Assembly: GCA_040954595.2 (NCBI GenBank)
Contig: CM082581.2
Coordinates: forward strand, 6,014,001-6,078,000
Direction: 5' to 3'
Source: Balanoglossus misakiensis
Taxonomy: Eukaryota; Hemichordata
DNA: 64,000 nucleotides
The notes under the pieces are model-generated. The model searched no databases, was not told the DNA's origin, and was given only the letters and a program-made list of their open reading frames with translations. Each line of letters begins with the position of its first letter. Positions within the stretch are counted from its first letter, which is position 1. The position numbers and the translations under genes were made by a program. Below are positions 11,490 through 23,030 of the stretch, in pieces.

Positions 11490-12621
11490 TTTTTTGCACG
11501 CGTTGATTGGAGATTCAACAACGACAGCTGGCCACAAGGCACACGTCACAGTGGTTCACCGGCAACCTTAGCTTCTCTCAGACAGACGCTTTCTCGAAGA
11601 CCAGTAGTACTTTCCAGAACGGCTTTTAAACCCATTCTTGGCCATACCCCAACAAGCTTTTGTTGCACGGCACTTATGTCGGGGAATGAAATCACTACCG
11701 ACACGACCTCGCAACAAAGAACTGAAAGAAAATGTCACTTCCTTGAAAATAAATGCTGGAAGTGAAAACTTAGGAATAACAAAAACGGGATCCGATGTCA
11801 CTTCACTGACCGTGTTTTGGGCCACAAACGGATATACCATAGACAATAGAATTTAGTCGTACGTCGTGGTACTATTCGTCGCCATGAAAATAAAAGATAT
11901 CTAGTGAAAATAGCGAAAACAAAGCAGAAATGCAAAAATCACAATTAACAATTACAACGACTCAAAAATACTTGAAGGCCAGAGCATCGAGGTGCGTAAT
12001 AACCGTCGACGCGGTTTAATATTTTTTTCTCTCCGAAAGTCTGCGACTTGCGACTCCGTACGCCCTGCACCCAGGGACCAGAATTCTCTGATGACCTAAA
12101 AGGCTTTGTACCTAGAGATTTGCAATTTGCCGCACATTACGTAATGTAGCTGAGAAATCTAGGTGGTGATAATTTGCCCAAGTGGCCATTCAATCTTTTG
12201 TCTTTGTTCAAGTGATTGAATCAAAAGGTGGTGGTTTGCAATGCAAAACAAGAATTACGTGAATCTTTGATAAGGATAATGGTTTGGTTTTGGAAAACTC
12301 GGTGACTAGCTTCTGTCTTATGCTGTCGGCATTACAACCTTCTGCAGTGGTCAACACTGCTATGTTGGTACACAGACATTTGTCTGTGGTTGGTATCAAT
12401 GAGGTAATTGTACGGAGGATTTCTGACTGTCTATTGTATTTATGCTCGTTGTTGTTCCGTTCAACACACAGTTTTACTCGTGTGGCTTTATTAAGGACCT
12501 TACGCGTCAGGGAAGCCATATACACACAGACAGTATTTAGTTTAGTTTACTACGCTGAGACACGGTCATTGAACGCTGAACGGTCAGTCGCTGGCGGTCG
12601 ATCGAAGCTAGGTCTAAGAAA
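11490..12621. promoter_or_regulatory. Shared intergenic region between the divergent IGFBP-Kazal-Ig paralogues
   Basis: About 1.1 kb separates the two opposite ATGs, so both promoters must lie here or extend through it. A TATA-like TTTAAAAG for paralogue A reads on the minus strand at 11630-11623, about 135 bases upstream of its ATG. I see no equally clear TATA element for paralogue B. The ORFs in this interval look like chance. Confidence 0.55.
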
Positions 12622-14436
12622 ATGAAGGTCCTCCTGGTGGCAATTCTGGCAACGGTGTGCCTGGCCGCGCCCAAGGACGCTTCGGAACCGTGCCCACCGT
12701 GTAAGCACGACGAGTGCAAGACCCGCAACAACTGCAGAGCCTACACCCGGGACGACTGCGGCTGCTGTTTCCTGTGCGAACGGAGCGAGGAGGAGGCATG
12801 CGGCGGCGAGGACTGGGACACCGGCAAATGCCGAGAGGGGCTCGAGTGCTACATCAACCCCGAGAAGGAGGACCAGACGGAGGGCGTCTGCGTGTGCCAG
12901 GAGGACTCGGAAAACGTCTGCGGCTCCGACGATGTCGACTATCTGAGTATATGTCATCTGCGTTTGGCAAATAAGAAGTTGGAAAAGGGGACGATTGAAG
13001 TCAAACACAAGAGCTTCTGCAAAAGAGGTTAGTTCAGTATTGGAAATTGCAAACGTAAAAGTGCTAACCACCTCTAATAATCCAAGCTCGACCCCCCCCC
13101 CCCTAACGACCTTGGAGTGGTGGTTATTCGGAGAATACTTTACTATTTATCGCGCAATAGCAACTAAGGTGCACACTTTTAGTGTGTAGGTAAACAGTAG
13201 TTGTATTTATAATGGCTGTGTAGTTTCTGGAACTTTACTGGCGGAAGTGCCACGTGTTACTCAAAGCCTGGAAGTGCGTCTCCTTGCATTCCAATACCAA
13301 CTTCCGGACGCTCATATGCTAATGCCCCAATTAACCCTCGACGCATTCTTCTCATTGCTCCGCTCTCCACCGGGTCTCCCCGCGAACGCACAGTGCTGCT
13401 TTCCCCAATCTGATTAAAATCAGATATAGGGAACGGCGACGTGTTACAGCATAAAAAACGCGCCAAGGTAAATTGACCAGCACTGATAGATGATCATGTT
13501 TGGAAGGGGTCGTATGTCAAATGACCTTCATGAAAGCAATGGCAGTTGTCAGACTGAACAGTTCTTTGTTTCCTATCGTGTGGATCCGTGATGGACTGTG
13601 ATGTAAAATCGTTTGTGTTTGTGTCCGTCTGATCAACAGCGCCAACTATCAGTACTCCCAACACCACACTCGAGTTCCTGGCTGGATCGGAGAGTTATCT
13701 CTTCTGCAAGGCCAAGGGAGTTCCAACACCGAAGATCGCGTGGTTCCTCAACGACGAAGAGCTGCCGGGGGACAACGACAACGTGCAGCTGCAACTGACC
13801 AAAGGCGCCGAACGCCACGAGATGGTTGCATACATGCTTGTGAGTAGAGATGTGGGGAGGGGGGATTGAAAGGGAGGGAGGGTGGTGCGAGAGAGAGAGA
13901 GAAAGAGCAACAAGGGAGAGAGACAAGGGAACTAAGGCGGAGAAAGGGATTTGGTACCAGAGGGGCGTTTTTAATATTTGAGAAAGGGGAAGATGGAGAG
14001 AGGGGGGGGGGGAGAGTTGGAGATTGAATGGCTGATGGACAAAGAGGGAGGGAGAGAGACATATAGACAAAGACAGGCACGGAAGATGGACGAGTATAAA
14101 GGGAACACCTATGAATGGGTCAGTCTGTTAACATTCCTTATATCTTCCTTTATCTCTGTAGTTTGACGAATTGCGTCCCATCGACTCTGGAAAATACGTT
14201 TGCAAGGCGACAAATTCACAGGGAGAAGCTGCAGAGGCCATCAAGCTTACAGTGGCTCCAAACTATAAAACAGGTATGCGCCAGTTATACACATTTAGTT
14301 ATGTATAGTCATGTGTATTGCATGCAAGTTTCAGCGGCCAAGCTGTGAGCTACTACTTATATGTACATTTGAATTTTCTATCACTGGACCTCTATTGACA
14401 TTCCACATTTTTTCTTTCTTTTTTACAGAACTTTAA
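12622..14436 (+). CDS. Secreted IGFBP-Kazal-Ig protein, paralogue B
   Basis: Exons are 12622-13027, 13640-13839, 14162-14273 and 14429-14436, giving 241 residues with phases 1, 0 and 1 identical to paralogue A. Residues 1-16 are a signal peptide (MKVLLVAILATVCLAA). An IGFBP-type module follows (CPPCKHDEC, DDCGCCFLC, EEACGGE), then a Kazal-like module (CVCQEDSENVCGSDDVDYLSIC), then one Ig domain split over two exons (YLFCKAKG, IAWFLNDEE, DSGKYVCKA). The final exon adds only the completion of a Glu codon, Leu and the stop, after TTTCTTTTTTACAG. Family knowledge (IGFBP7, IGFBPL1, KAZALD1) suggests an extracellular growth-factor or matrix-binding protein. The two paralogues share exon structure and many residues (DNDNVQ, GxELPG, VCGSDD), so they arose by local inverted duplication. 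Confidence 0.95.
13853..13884 (+). promoter_or_regulatory. G-quadruplex-like G-rich motif just after a 5' splice site
   Basis: Beginning 14 bases after the exon 2 donor of paralogue B, there are five or more runs of at least three G separated by short loops, followed by a GA-rich purine tract to about 14060. In the transcript this could fold as a G-quadruplex. It may equally be a simple purine repeat. Confidence 0.45.
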
Positions 14437-14736
14437 GAGTGTATCCGAAGTCGATTTCGCTTTTCAAGATGGTGCTACTTTTTAGTGTGGAGTTTTTATA
14501 CACACATTTTACAGCCTTTTCCTTTTTTATTATAGTTCTTTTACATATCACGACATTGAGTTGTTGTTTCCTTGGCCATCGATAAATGCATCTACTGCTG
14601 TCCGGCGCGAACTCGATTATTTGGATTTATTCGTTTTCTTTAAACCTAGCTGTCAGAAAACGTAGATGGTTCCACCATGGGAAAGGCGGCAATTTCTTCA
14701 CCCATTTGTCGACACATGAAGAAAATATTGCGTAAC

Positions 14737-14742
14737 AATAAA
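14737..14742 (+). terminator. AATAAA poly(A) signal for paralogue B
   Basis: A canonical AATAAA lies about 300 bases after the stop codon of paralogue B and about 130 bases before the poly(A) signal of the opposing gene, so the two genes end tail to tail. Confidence 0.65.
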
Positions 14743-14870
14743 ACGTCTGCCAAGAGATACCTCTCTTGTTTTATTAATTTCATTAATTATGATTTTCTGT
14801 TCAGTACAGTACAGAACAGAACAGTTTGGGTATGTCATGAACTTTAAAATGAATGAGTGATACAAGCACG

Positions 14871-14876
14871 TTTATT
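14871..14876 (-). terminator. AATAAA poly(A) signal for the 194-residue secreted protein gene
   Basis: Reading the minus strand, AATAAA lies 43 bases after the stop codon at 14919. Its position supports the four-exon model. Confidence 0.65.
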
Positions 14877-14918
14877 TTCATGCATCATAACATTTCCGTC
14901 AATGATAGCTGACCGAAA

Positions 14919-16747
14919 TTAGAGAAGGAAGTAATCGCAGTAGTGGTATGATCCACCAAATTGAGGTTCCGCGAAACAAGTTCCAGCAGGTATATGTATA
15001 GGTATGGTGGCTTGTTTGAATAGAACCCAGGAAAAAGGACCAGAGAATGCTGGGTGACATTCTGATTCCTAAGAATAAAATGAAACAATATATAACTTTT
15101 ACACTCTACACACACACAATATAAAACAGACCATATAATTGGAGATTGTTGACTACGTGAATAACAGGACGAGATGTTTATATTGGGATTTTGATATAAA
15201 GGTAGCACACGTCATAAAGTGGGAGGCACAGCTCTGCTCGATCGATCAACTGTCAGAACATTATTGGAACGGGGTACGCAAGACGATGCCAAGTGTTGTC
15301 ATGAATAAGTGTACATACCCGACAGTCCCAAACACCGATATCGTTGGCATATTGTGTCACCTCGCAGTACCCACACTCGGAAATCAACTCGCTTCCATCT
15401 CCAGGGCCCTGTATTGATAAAAATGTCTCAGCCCTACAAGAATAGTGTTAAGTTATACAAACCTAAATCTCATATGGTCGACACAATTTCAAGATGGCCG
15501 ATTTTGGCCACGTTAACCAGTAAGAAATGGAAGTTCACAAGCTAAAGTGATACTGGGTCATTCAGAAACTTTGTATATCACTCAGAAAAAAGAACCGAAT
15601 ATGAAAAAAGTTGGATGAGTTTAATATGCTAACTACAAAGACAGAAAATTTTGACCAAAGAAGTGATGAAATACAGTTGACATATAATTTCTTCAAACTC
15701 TTACAAACGTGAGTTGTTGACCTTTGACTCAGAATGTGATTATTATAATGTGATTTGATCCCCTAGCACGAAGTAAAAACTTAGCCAGAATTCTGTATGG
15801 ATGAAGTCCAGATTCCGAGCATAAACGATCATTAAACATTTAACATTGCATGAAACCGTCGAGACTTTTTCAGGGGCCTATTTCTCATCAAAGACAACTC
15901 CCATAAACCATATATATTCTCACTCAGCCATTCACTTACCAGACTGACATCTTCAAAGACGTGTTGGTATAATAGTTCAACTATGAAAAAGCTAGTGTTA
16001 CTCTTGAAATCCACGGCATACGCAGTCGAACTTCGGTATCTTGTCCGATTTACAAGTCCGTCCTTAATGTCCTTCACTTTGGCCAACAACTCCGACGGAC
16101 ACTGGTTTGTTATTGATATATCGCAAGCGTAGTAAAGAACTCCGTCATCATCATTGAGGTCAAGCTTGCATGTATCACAGGCGGGATTATCAGCGGTGCT
16201 ATTTTCTCTTTTCAGAACGGAGCGACTTGGGGAACATGACAGTAACACCGTTACTGCTGCGACAAGAACCCATCGGAGTGTCTAAGATAGAAAACAGTAC
16301 GTGCTCACATTTCAGTGTCTCAGTGTACAAATAATGAGACGGCGATTAAGAAAGTAATTAAGAAATACTTTTTAGTGACCCCTTTATCGTCTCTCCCTTA
16401 TTATTTCAAAAGGTGCAGTGTGCGCATTCATTTGCTGTGCCATCGTTCCATATTCAAACTATTGGCATTGTATTCTTCGAGATACAAATCTGAGTTTTTA
16501 TTCTTTTTTAGCAACTCCCCGTCTTACATCTCTGCTGATCACGCCATGATTCAAAATTACTATCTATGTTGATTATGTCGCATACTCTAACATACCCACC
16601 CAAACGACGACAAAAGTGTCACAATGTCAACACTATCATCCAAGTTCAAACATTAAACATGTTCGGGGCCCATTTTCACCATATGTTAACAATTCCAATA
16701 CAAAATCTATACGTAAATATGATTTTGACAAAATGTACACTTACCAT
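14919..16747 (-). CDS. Unknown secreted cysteine-containing protein, complete four-exon gene
   Basis: Exons are 16747-16745, 16281-15940, 15408-15319 and 15068-14919; every boundary is phase 0 and the protein is 194 residues. Exon 1 holds only the ATG directly before GTAAGT. Exon 2 begins TLRWVLVAAVTVLLSC, which completes a clear signal peptide, followed by sequons NST, NRT and NTS. The mature part has ten cysteines. Two segments share a pattern, CDTC-x8-GVLYYAC in exon 2 and CGYC-x9-GVWDC in exon 3. Exon 4 adds three more cysteines (ESEC, GTC, HYC) and ends CDYFLL. All acceptors have pyrimidine tracts and the donors are GTAAGT, GTAAGT and GTATGT. A TATA box lies upstream and AATAAA 43 bases after the stop. 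I do not recognise the family. I infer a glycosylated extracellular protein, probably with up to five disulfides. Confidence 0.8.
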
Positions 16748-16820
16748 TGTGCTTATAACTGAAACAACCGCACACACCGTCTGCCAGCGTTGCATTGGCT
16801 TTTTTTGCAAAAAGTGCTTT

Positions 16821-16828
16821 CTTTTATA
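16821..16828 (-). promoter_or_regulatory. TATA box of the 194-residue secreted protein gene
   Basis: TATAAAAG on the minus strand lies about 75 bases upstream of the ATG. That predicts a start site near 16797 and a leader of about 50 bases before the ATG-only exon. A second TATAAAAA lies about 13 bases further upstream. Confidence 0.6.
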
Positions 16829-18267
16829 ACTTTGTTTTTATAAAGCATATTATAATTAGATCGATATAATTAGATCAACAAATGTATTTTTGTGCCAAGA
16901 GATTTTTACCCTGGTATACTGACACGAGCACCTTTGGGGTCAGTACCTGACGTATGTGGGACAGAGTCACCGGCAATAGAGCACCTAGAAAAAAATTCTA
17001 AATAATGTGCTAGTGCGCTTCTAAACACAGGCAATAAAGGAACAATTTCACCGGACAAAAAATCTAATGACTATTACACGCAGTCTTTCTTGCAATAGTG
17101 TCATGTAATCTCACGCGAGCGGATTCCCCTTTTTATGTCGACGTCGATTTTATTTTCACCCTTCTTTATCGCTTTATTCATCAGGTCAATCAACTTGACA
17201 AAAAAAACGCGCATCGATGATATGGACGATTAGATACCGTAGAAGAACTGATAATTGAATAAAAAGAACTATGAATTTTAGATCATGTAATATAAGCCGT
17301 TAATAGCGTCGACGCGGATTTGCGAAAATCCGTACTTGTTTCCTTCTCGATACTTGCAGCATTATCATTTTGCTACACAAAGGGCAAGGATGCCTATTCA
17401 AATGAAATCCAGACAAAACATCATTAAAACACAGTGATCCTACGTTTGCCATTTGACCGCATTTCAATTTGAAGTAACACGATGGAAAAACTACAGTACG
17501 TGATGCAAAATATCGTTATTGAAAAATGGAGCGGGCAATGACCAAGACGTGACCTGAGTCAGTGCAACGTCGCCCGTGTAATTTTCCCACTTAACAGCGC
17601 CACCATGCGATCACGGCATACATGTAGCTGACGTGAACTTTATTATTATGACACTCATACAAATCATAACAAAAAAAATCTTTCATAATTTGCTCGGGTG
17701 TCATGAACACCCACAGATAAACAAACAAACAAGCAAACGAAGAATGGAAAGCAGTAACCCCACGTACGTACATGTAACCGTTTTCCTCCATGCAGCTGGA
17801 ATGTTCTCTGAACAACTAGCGGACCGCCAGTGCAAACACGTACATGTGATATACAGCGTCACGTAGACACAAACCACCCATTTCCTGATGAAACCCGTAA
17901 TGGTAGGCCCCACTGTCAAGATCCGCACTTCACCCGAGAAAAAACGACGCCACCTTTGTAATTTGCAACACTTGTCTCTCCAAATTCATGAATCATTAAC
18001 GGCAAATCTGGTTTTAGAGTCGACGGCAGTGTAATTATGCAGTTCTTCGACGGATGTGTGAAAATGTCACCATCATTACACTTGAATTAAAGGGCTTGTT
18101 AACAGTTATTGCAAAAAGGCTACTAAAAAAAGAAACGGGGAAAGTTTCAAAGATTTCAATTTGAGTGTGAATGGATTATGAGAGTAACACAAATTACTAT
18201 GACAAGATCTAAACAAGCACTTGTAAAAAATGTAGTAAAATAATCAAGAATAATTAAAAAACAATTA

Positions 18268-18270
18268 AAT

Positions 18271-18301
<31 letters not shown>

Positions 18302-18303
18302 TT
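18268..18303. repeat. (TTTA)n microsatellite
   Basis: Nine uninterrupted TTTA units in intergenic DNA. Confidence 0.9.
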
Positions 18304-18801
18304 CAATAGAGAATGACTTGCAATTGGTGCGGTGGAAGTGAGGGTGAATTTCTGACGATGAGACATACAATTCAGTAGAAACCAAGTTCTTTGATCCTCG
18401 AAAAACTGAATGTGATTCACATTTGATCCGTTTGCAAAATAACAAAGCCTATTTCAAGTTCTCCTTATTAGAGCAGTCACCGCATGTTACTTCGTGAATG
18501 TGTGTCACGTTTCGAATGAGGTCCACGTACCGCCACAAAGCTGATGAGATCCAACTTGGAAATCACGACTCGAGCAAATAACGAAAATAGGTGCCGAGTC
18601 AAGTTCTCTGCGACTAGCGACTGCAATTACCTTAATACACTAGAACTCCGTGAAGCTGCACGACGATGAAGATATGTCACAAAGGTGGAATTCGAAAGAT
18701 TACTGTCGGAAAAGTTCTTCAAAAGAGTAATCCTACTGATTGAATTTTTTTCTTCCATGAAAAACACTGAAAATTGTTCTTTTATTTCGTTCTATTAACA
18801 G

Positions 18802-19013
18802 AAAATCAACTATCAAGTTCATGTCAACCATCACGCGGTGACGTTTTTAACTCGGGCGATCGCCGCGTTTCAAACCCCGAGCTGTGTTCTAGGCCGCCCA
18901 TGTCACGCGTTCCCAGCCTACGCGACAATTATTTCCGATCGCAGGGTTACGGCGGCGCGCCAGCTAATCACCCGGCTTCCGATTCAATAAATTGTTTCAT
19001 TTCCGTTCTTTGA
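18802..19013 (+). CDS. Candidate terminal exon in a GC-rich island
   Basis: A pyrimidine-rich tract ending ATTAACAG at 18801 precedes an open frame of about 70 codons that ends at 19013. The encoded peptide is Ser/Arg/Pro-rich (PSRGDVFNSGDRRVSNPELC, then SRVPSLRDNYFRSQGYGG), unlike the surrounding AT-rich noise. There is no recognisable domain and no upstream exon was identified. High CpG content alone could produce an open frame here, so this may be a regulatory island. Confidence 0.2.
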
Positions 19014-19148
19014 TTTCCTCCTGCCCTTCTTTCTCCCTAACTACGACGCCTCGAGCGGGAACAATCCGAGCCGACTCGGGCGACTTCGCGAGATCCGCCA
19101 ATGCCGACCGCTGACTTCATGCCAGGGTTTAACATCATGTATATATCG

Positions 19149-19160
19149 CTTTGATCAAAG
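19149..19160. promoter_or_regulatory. TCF/LEF palindromic site
   Basis: CTTTGATCAAAG is a perfect 12-bp palindrome made of two overlapping TCF/LEF consensus sites in opposite orientation, at the edge of a GC-richer island. The motif identity comes from known consensus; function is inferred. Confidence 0.35.
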
Positions 19161-21084
19161 GTGGTGGCGAGTAACGATGATACTTATCCGTCCCAAGCCC
19201 CGGGGACCTATTCCCAATATTCTCATACGGTGGCGTGCGACCCAAGTTCAAAATATCAACACGTGTACATTTCATAAATAGACCCGTTGTTAAGGATATT
19301 CAGTTCATATACCGTTGAACCGTTGCATGTAAAGGGTTATCAAAAGCACTTGGGCATTTCCTATGTTATCGATCTATGTTAACGTGTTTTCTGTATGCCA
19401 TGTTAAAAATGCCAGTGGTCCATCTGAGCGACACGTATACGTGTAACCCCTAACCCCATCCCGATTTCTCACTGGATATTCTACTTAGGTTTTCGATGGA
19501 AAACGACAAATTCATCAAGATAAAGCTCGTTTACTAAACTTTACACCGGGGATTCTACAAGAACATTCCTCCGTTCCTATATTGCTGGGAGAAAGTGGCG
19601 GTTTTTAAAACTAAATCCGGGAATTTTAATACTCAGTGGCGAACGATCAAAATAGTAAAATTAAACCCCAGTGAAAAATAACGCTTTTACAGCTTATTTT
19701 GTATACAGCAAACTTCTGCATCCTTGTACAGATTATATCCCCTGATGTGTCGTGCACATTTCAAAATTTGACTTATACACAAATAGACAGATATGTCACA
19801 ATGTCAGCCAGGGCCGCTGTTTTTAAGCACTGGTTATTAACACATAGTCACGATTCGAACTCACGACAGGCTTCCGCTCACGCCGGTATAGGATCGGTGC
19901 GAAGCGATATATTCAAATCATGCACATTCCCATTCCTGAAACATATTTGCAGCGAAACAAATTCTTTCTTTTCTAATAACTATATATGCTGCTTTCGATA
20001 ATAAACCGTGCGCTGTACACAGACCGCGTCGGTATAATTACAGTAACGTGTACCATATTGCCCAGGATTGTCGATCGACCGAGGGCACGACGCATAGTCC
20101 TATTTGTTTTTTCAGAAGGATTTCGTCGGCGAATTAAAACAGAGAGTTTGGAATAAAATCCAATATGTTCGTGTTGTCTGGATTCCAGACATGCGCAGTT
20201 TCCTCAACCGACTGCGGACCAAGCAAGCGCCTGCGCATCGTTCAAGACTTGGCACTCATCCCGCGAGTAACCAGGGATATATTTTGGGGGTTGTTTACAA
20301 GTTTCACTTTTATCAATTATATTCGTAGAAAACGAGGGTCTATAGTTTATCCATATCAGGGTCATAACCGCTTGGCTGTTAACGGCAGAATGTCTATCGC
20401 GTCACCGATGCGTGGTGCTGAGTTAGCAATCGCTTTTCGTCGGCACGAACCCATACATGTATTTGATTTAATGAGTACCACACATTAACTCATCTACGAA
20501 TTTCACGCAGGCAACTCAATTGCAATCAAGAATTTACCCTTTTCTTGCACGTAACCTTAAAATTTGAATATCACACGACACCAAAAATACCAGGCGCAGA
20601 GGTCAGTCAACAAAATCGACATATGAACAATATTTTGACTTCTCCTTATATAAGTTTGCAGCTTTATTGTAGATCGATCAGGTGTGTGAGTATGTGGGTT
20701 AAGAACGAAATTTTCACATATATTTATGCGCATGTATGGAATATCAATTGTGTGTTTAGTAGCAACATTGCCGTATGGCATGCAGTGTTTCTGTGTTAAC
20801 TTATTCTGTAATCCGTGTAAGCCTCTATGTTCAAATTAAGTACCAGTGCAGAAATGCACAGTCTCGTCCCCGGCATGCACTACTATACCAGGAGATAAAT
20901 TCAATTAGAACGAAAAAAACAGCGGCCTCATTTGCCAGTGGCAATACCGAGACAGAAATATAACTACGTCTTAATTTGATCAACCTACTGTCTTCGTCGC
21001 CGAGGTAGCGAAAGTTCTCGGATAGAAACGCAAATGCGCCTGTCCATTTTGAGTTCACCTCGCGGTGACCACACTGCGGCGTCC

Positions 21085-21140
21085 GCGATTGGCTAAATGC
21101 ACCGGCACGTCAATTACTGGGGGGAACCCCCCGGTGCCAT
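21085..21140. promoter_or_regulatory. Promoter-like block with CCAAT box and G6-AA-C6 motif
   Basis: GATTGGCTAA (a CCAAT box in reverse) at about 21087-21096 is followed by GGGGGGAACCCCCC at 21119-21132, whose core GGGGAACCCC fits the NF-kB/Rel consensus. The surroundings, from about 20990 to 21330, are GC-richer than the flanks. No transcript is evident. Confidence 0.3.
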
Positions 21141-22825
21141 AAACGTGTTCAGAAACACTTCTGAAGTGGAAAGCAATTATCCATGTTTAATTTTATTACG
21201 GTGTTCGCCGCGTGAAGATGCGTTTTCTCGGCGGCGGAGTTTCAGCGGAAGGAGCCGCCAGCCACAACCGATTGCCGGCGTGTCTCAGTGTGAACACCGT
21301 ATCGCACCTCAAACTGTACCTTGCGGAAATCTCTTGAATACTAATACACTGCGGCGTTCAACACTGAACAGAAAGACCAGATAGAGCTGTCAAATGATGT
21401 GACGATATTGATTTTTAAGTGTAATTACTTTTCTTAGCACTTTCAACCTCAGGGCTGAACGTACATTCCTCAGTGGACCGCTTCTCCAATCTTTTTTACG
21501 GCGTTGATTGTTTCCAACGAGAGAGGTGACGGAAGAGAAAGAGTTGTTTCAATTATTATGTCGCGGAGTTGCAAATATATATGGAAATTTTCACCTTTGC
21601 GTTTTCCAATATTATATTTGTTGGAGCTGGGAACAGATGGTTTGTGTAAAGGTTGGAGTTCTAGTTTAATCACCCACTAATTCTCCATTCCCGTCACGCA
21701 TGCGAAAACGTGTAAATAAAAGTGGACCGACAGAAAACAAGCGTAGTCTATCAAGCTGTACAGTTCTTTACAATTATACTGCATGTGTATCTATAATTGT
21801 TTTTATTCGGTTTAATTGATCGGGATGTTAAAACTGTCAAAGACCGCTGAAAATCGAAACTGTTCTCCAGCGGTAAGTGTTACCTGGCTGTCGTCGTTTG
21901 CAGACTTTTATTAAAGCACAAGGCGTACTGTACGATCATCCCTTTTTAATCTTTCACGTGTTACACTTATATCGACATCGTGTCCCTGTCAGCGTCCCTG
22001 CAAACCTGCTTGACCGAATTTTTTATCAGCCCCCCCCCTTCGAACATGTTCTAGTTATCTGACCCATGCGCTATTTCCACCGATTTCGCAAAAACAGCGA
22101 GGCGTTCTGCGCTTATTTCGCATTCTGTGAGGTCCACACGACTTCTTATTTTAGCTGCAGCTAAGTGCCTTCAAGTCTATTTGTAATCAGTTTCGGCACG
22201 TAACTTACTTAAGCGACGGTCAGCTGGCAGGCGCAATTTCATCATTTCGTGGGCTTCGGTTCTAGCCTGCATCCATCATACCCCGTGTCTCACACACTAT
22301 CGCGATGTACCACCGGGAATTGTTGATGCTATCATCTCAAGGCGCCCTCCACGAATAACAATTTGCCTCGCTCGTAAAAGAACACGCACGCTGTAGATTG
22401 CACTAATGTAAACGCGGATCGGGATATCGATTTTAAGCGTTTCTGGGTATCTGTGAGAATGTCATTTTAAGTCCTGAGACGGTTAACACAGATACTAGGG
22501 GGGTTTTGAAGATAAAGAGGTCAACGCGATGTCAAAACAACTAACGAGTGCCAAGATCTGAAAGATCAGCCTTCTTTTGAGAGCTGCCTAAAGGATATGA
22601 TGACTGGAGATTGTATCGTCAAGATTGGCAGTCGCGCTAAACACTTACATCCCATAATTTAAAGGTGTTGGTGTTACCATCTTAAAACAAAGTTCAGACA
22701 GTATCAGTTGCGGACAGGACACACAAAGTGACAGTTGATTTCAGTTTGAAAGCGACAGCGGATACAAAATGCCAATGTTGTACCCGAAAAGTTTGATTGA
22801 TTTGTGGGAATATAAAGTTATTGAT

Positions 22826-22848
22826 GTTATTGTTGTTGTTGTTGTTAT
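22826..22848. repeat. (TTG)n short microsatellite
   Basis: A short run of TTG/TTA triplets in intergenic DNA. Confidence 0.7.
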
Positions 22849-22924
22849 TTACTTGCTATTGTTCACTCGTTCTGTGACGACGGTGCACATAAAACATAAT
22901 GATCCTGCCCACCACGTATAGCCT

Positions 22925-23030
22925 CAGTTCAGTATCTCGAGGTTTTGCCTTGGTTTGTATGTTAAACGGTAAAACCAGCCGTCTAACACACAAACCAAAA
23001 CACAGCAAAATCTCGAGCCATACTGAACTG
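22925..23030. ncRNA. Long imperfect hairpin, pre-miRNA-like or foldback element
   Basis: The arms 22925-22969 and 22979-23030 are complementary over about 42 positions, starting CAGTTCAGTAT / ATACTGAACTG and running to a loop of about nine bases. There is a two-base bulge, a larger bulge of about four bases in the middle, and single mismatches that become G-U pairs on one strand or the other. Total length (106) suits a pre-miRNA precursor or a small MITE. I match it to no known miRNA. Confidence 0.4.

Noticed and set aside
11205-11765. Plus-strand ORF of 186 codons
   Set aside because: It is the antisense shadow of the first coding exon of the minus-strand IGFBP-Kazal-Ig gene.
19850-19905. 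tRNA gene or tRNA-derived SINE on the minus strand
   Set aside because: A B-box-like GAGTTCGAATC is present, but there is no A box at the right distance and no cloverleaf, so at most a decayed SINE.
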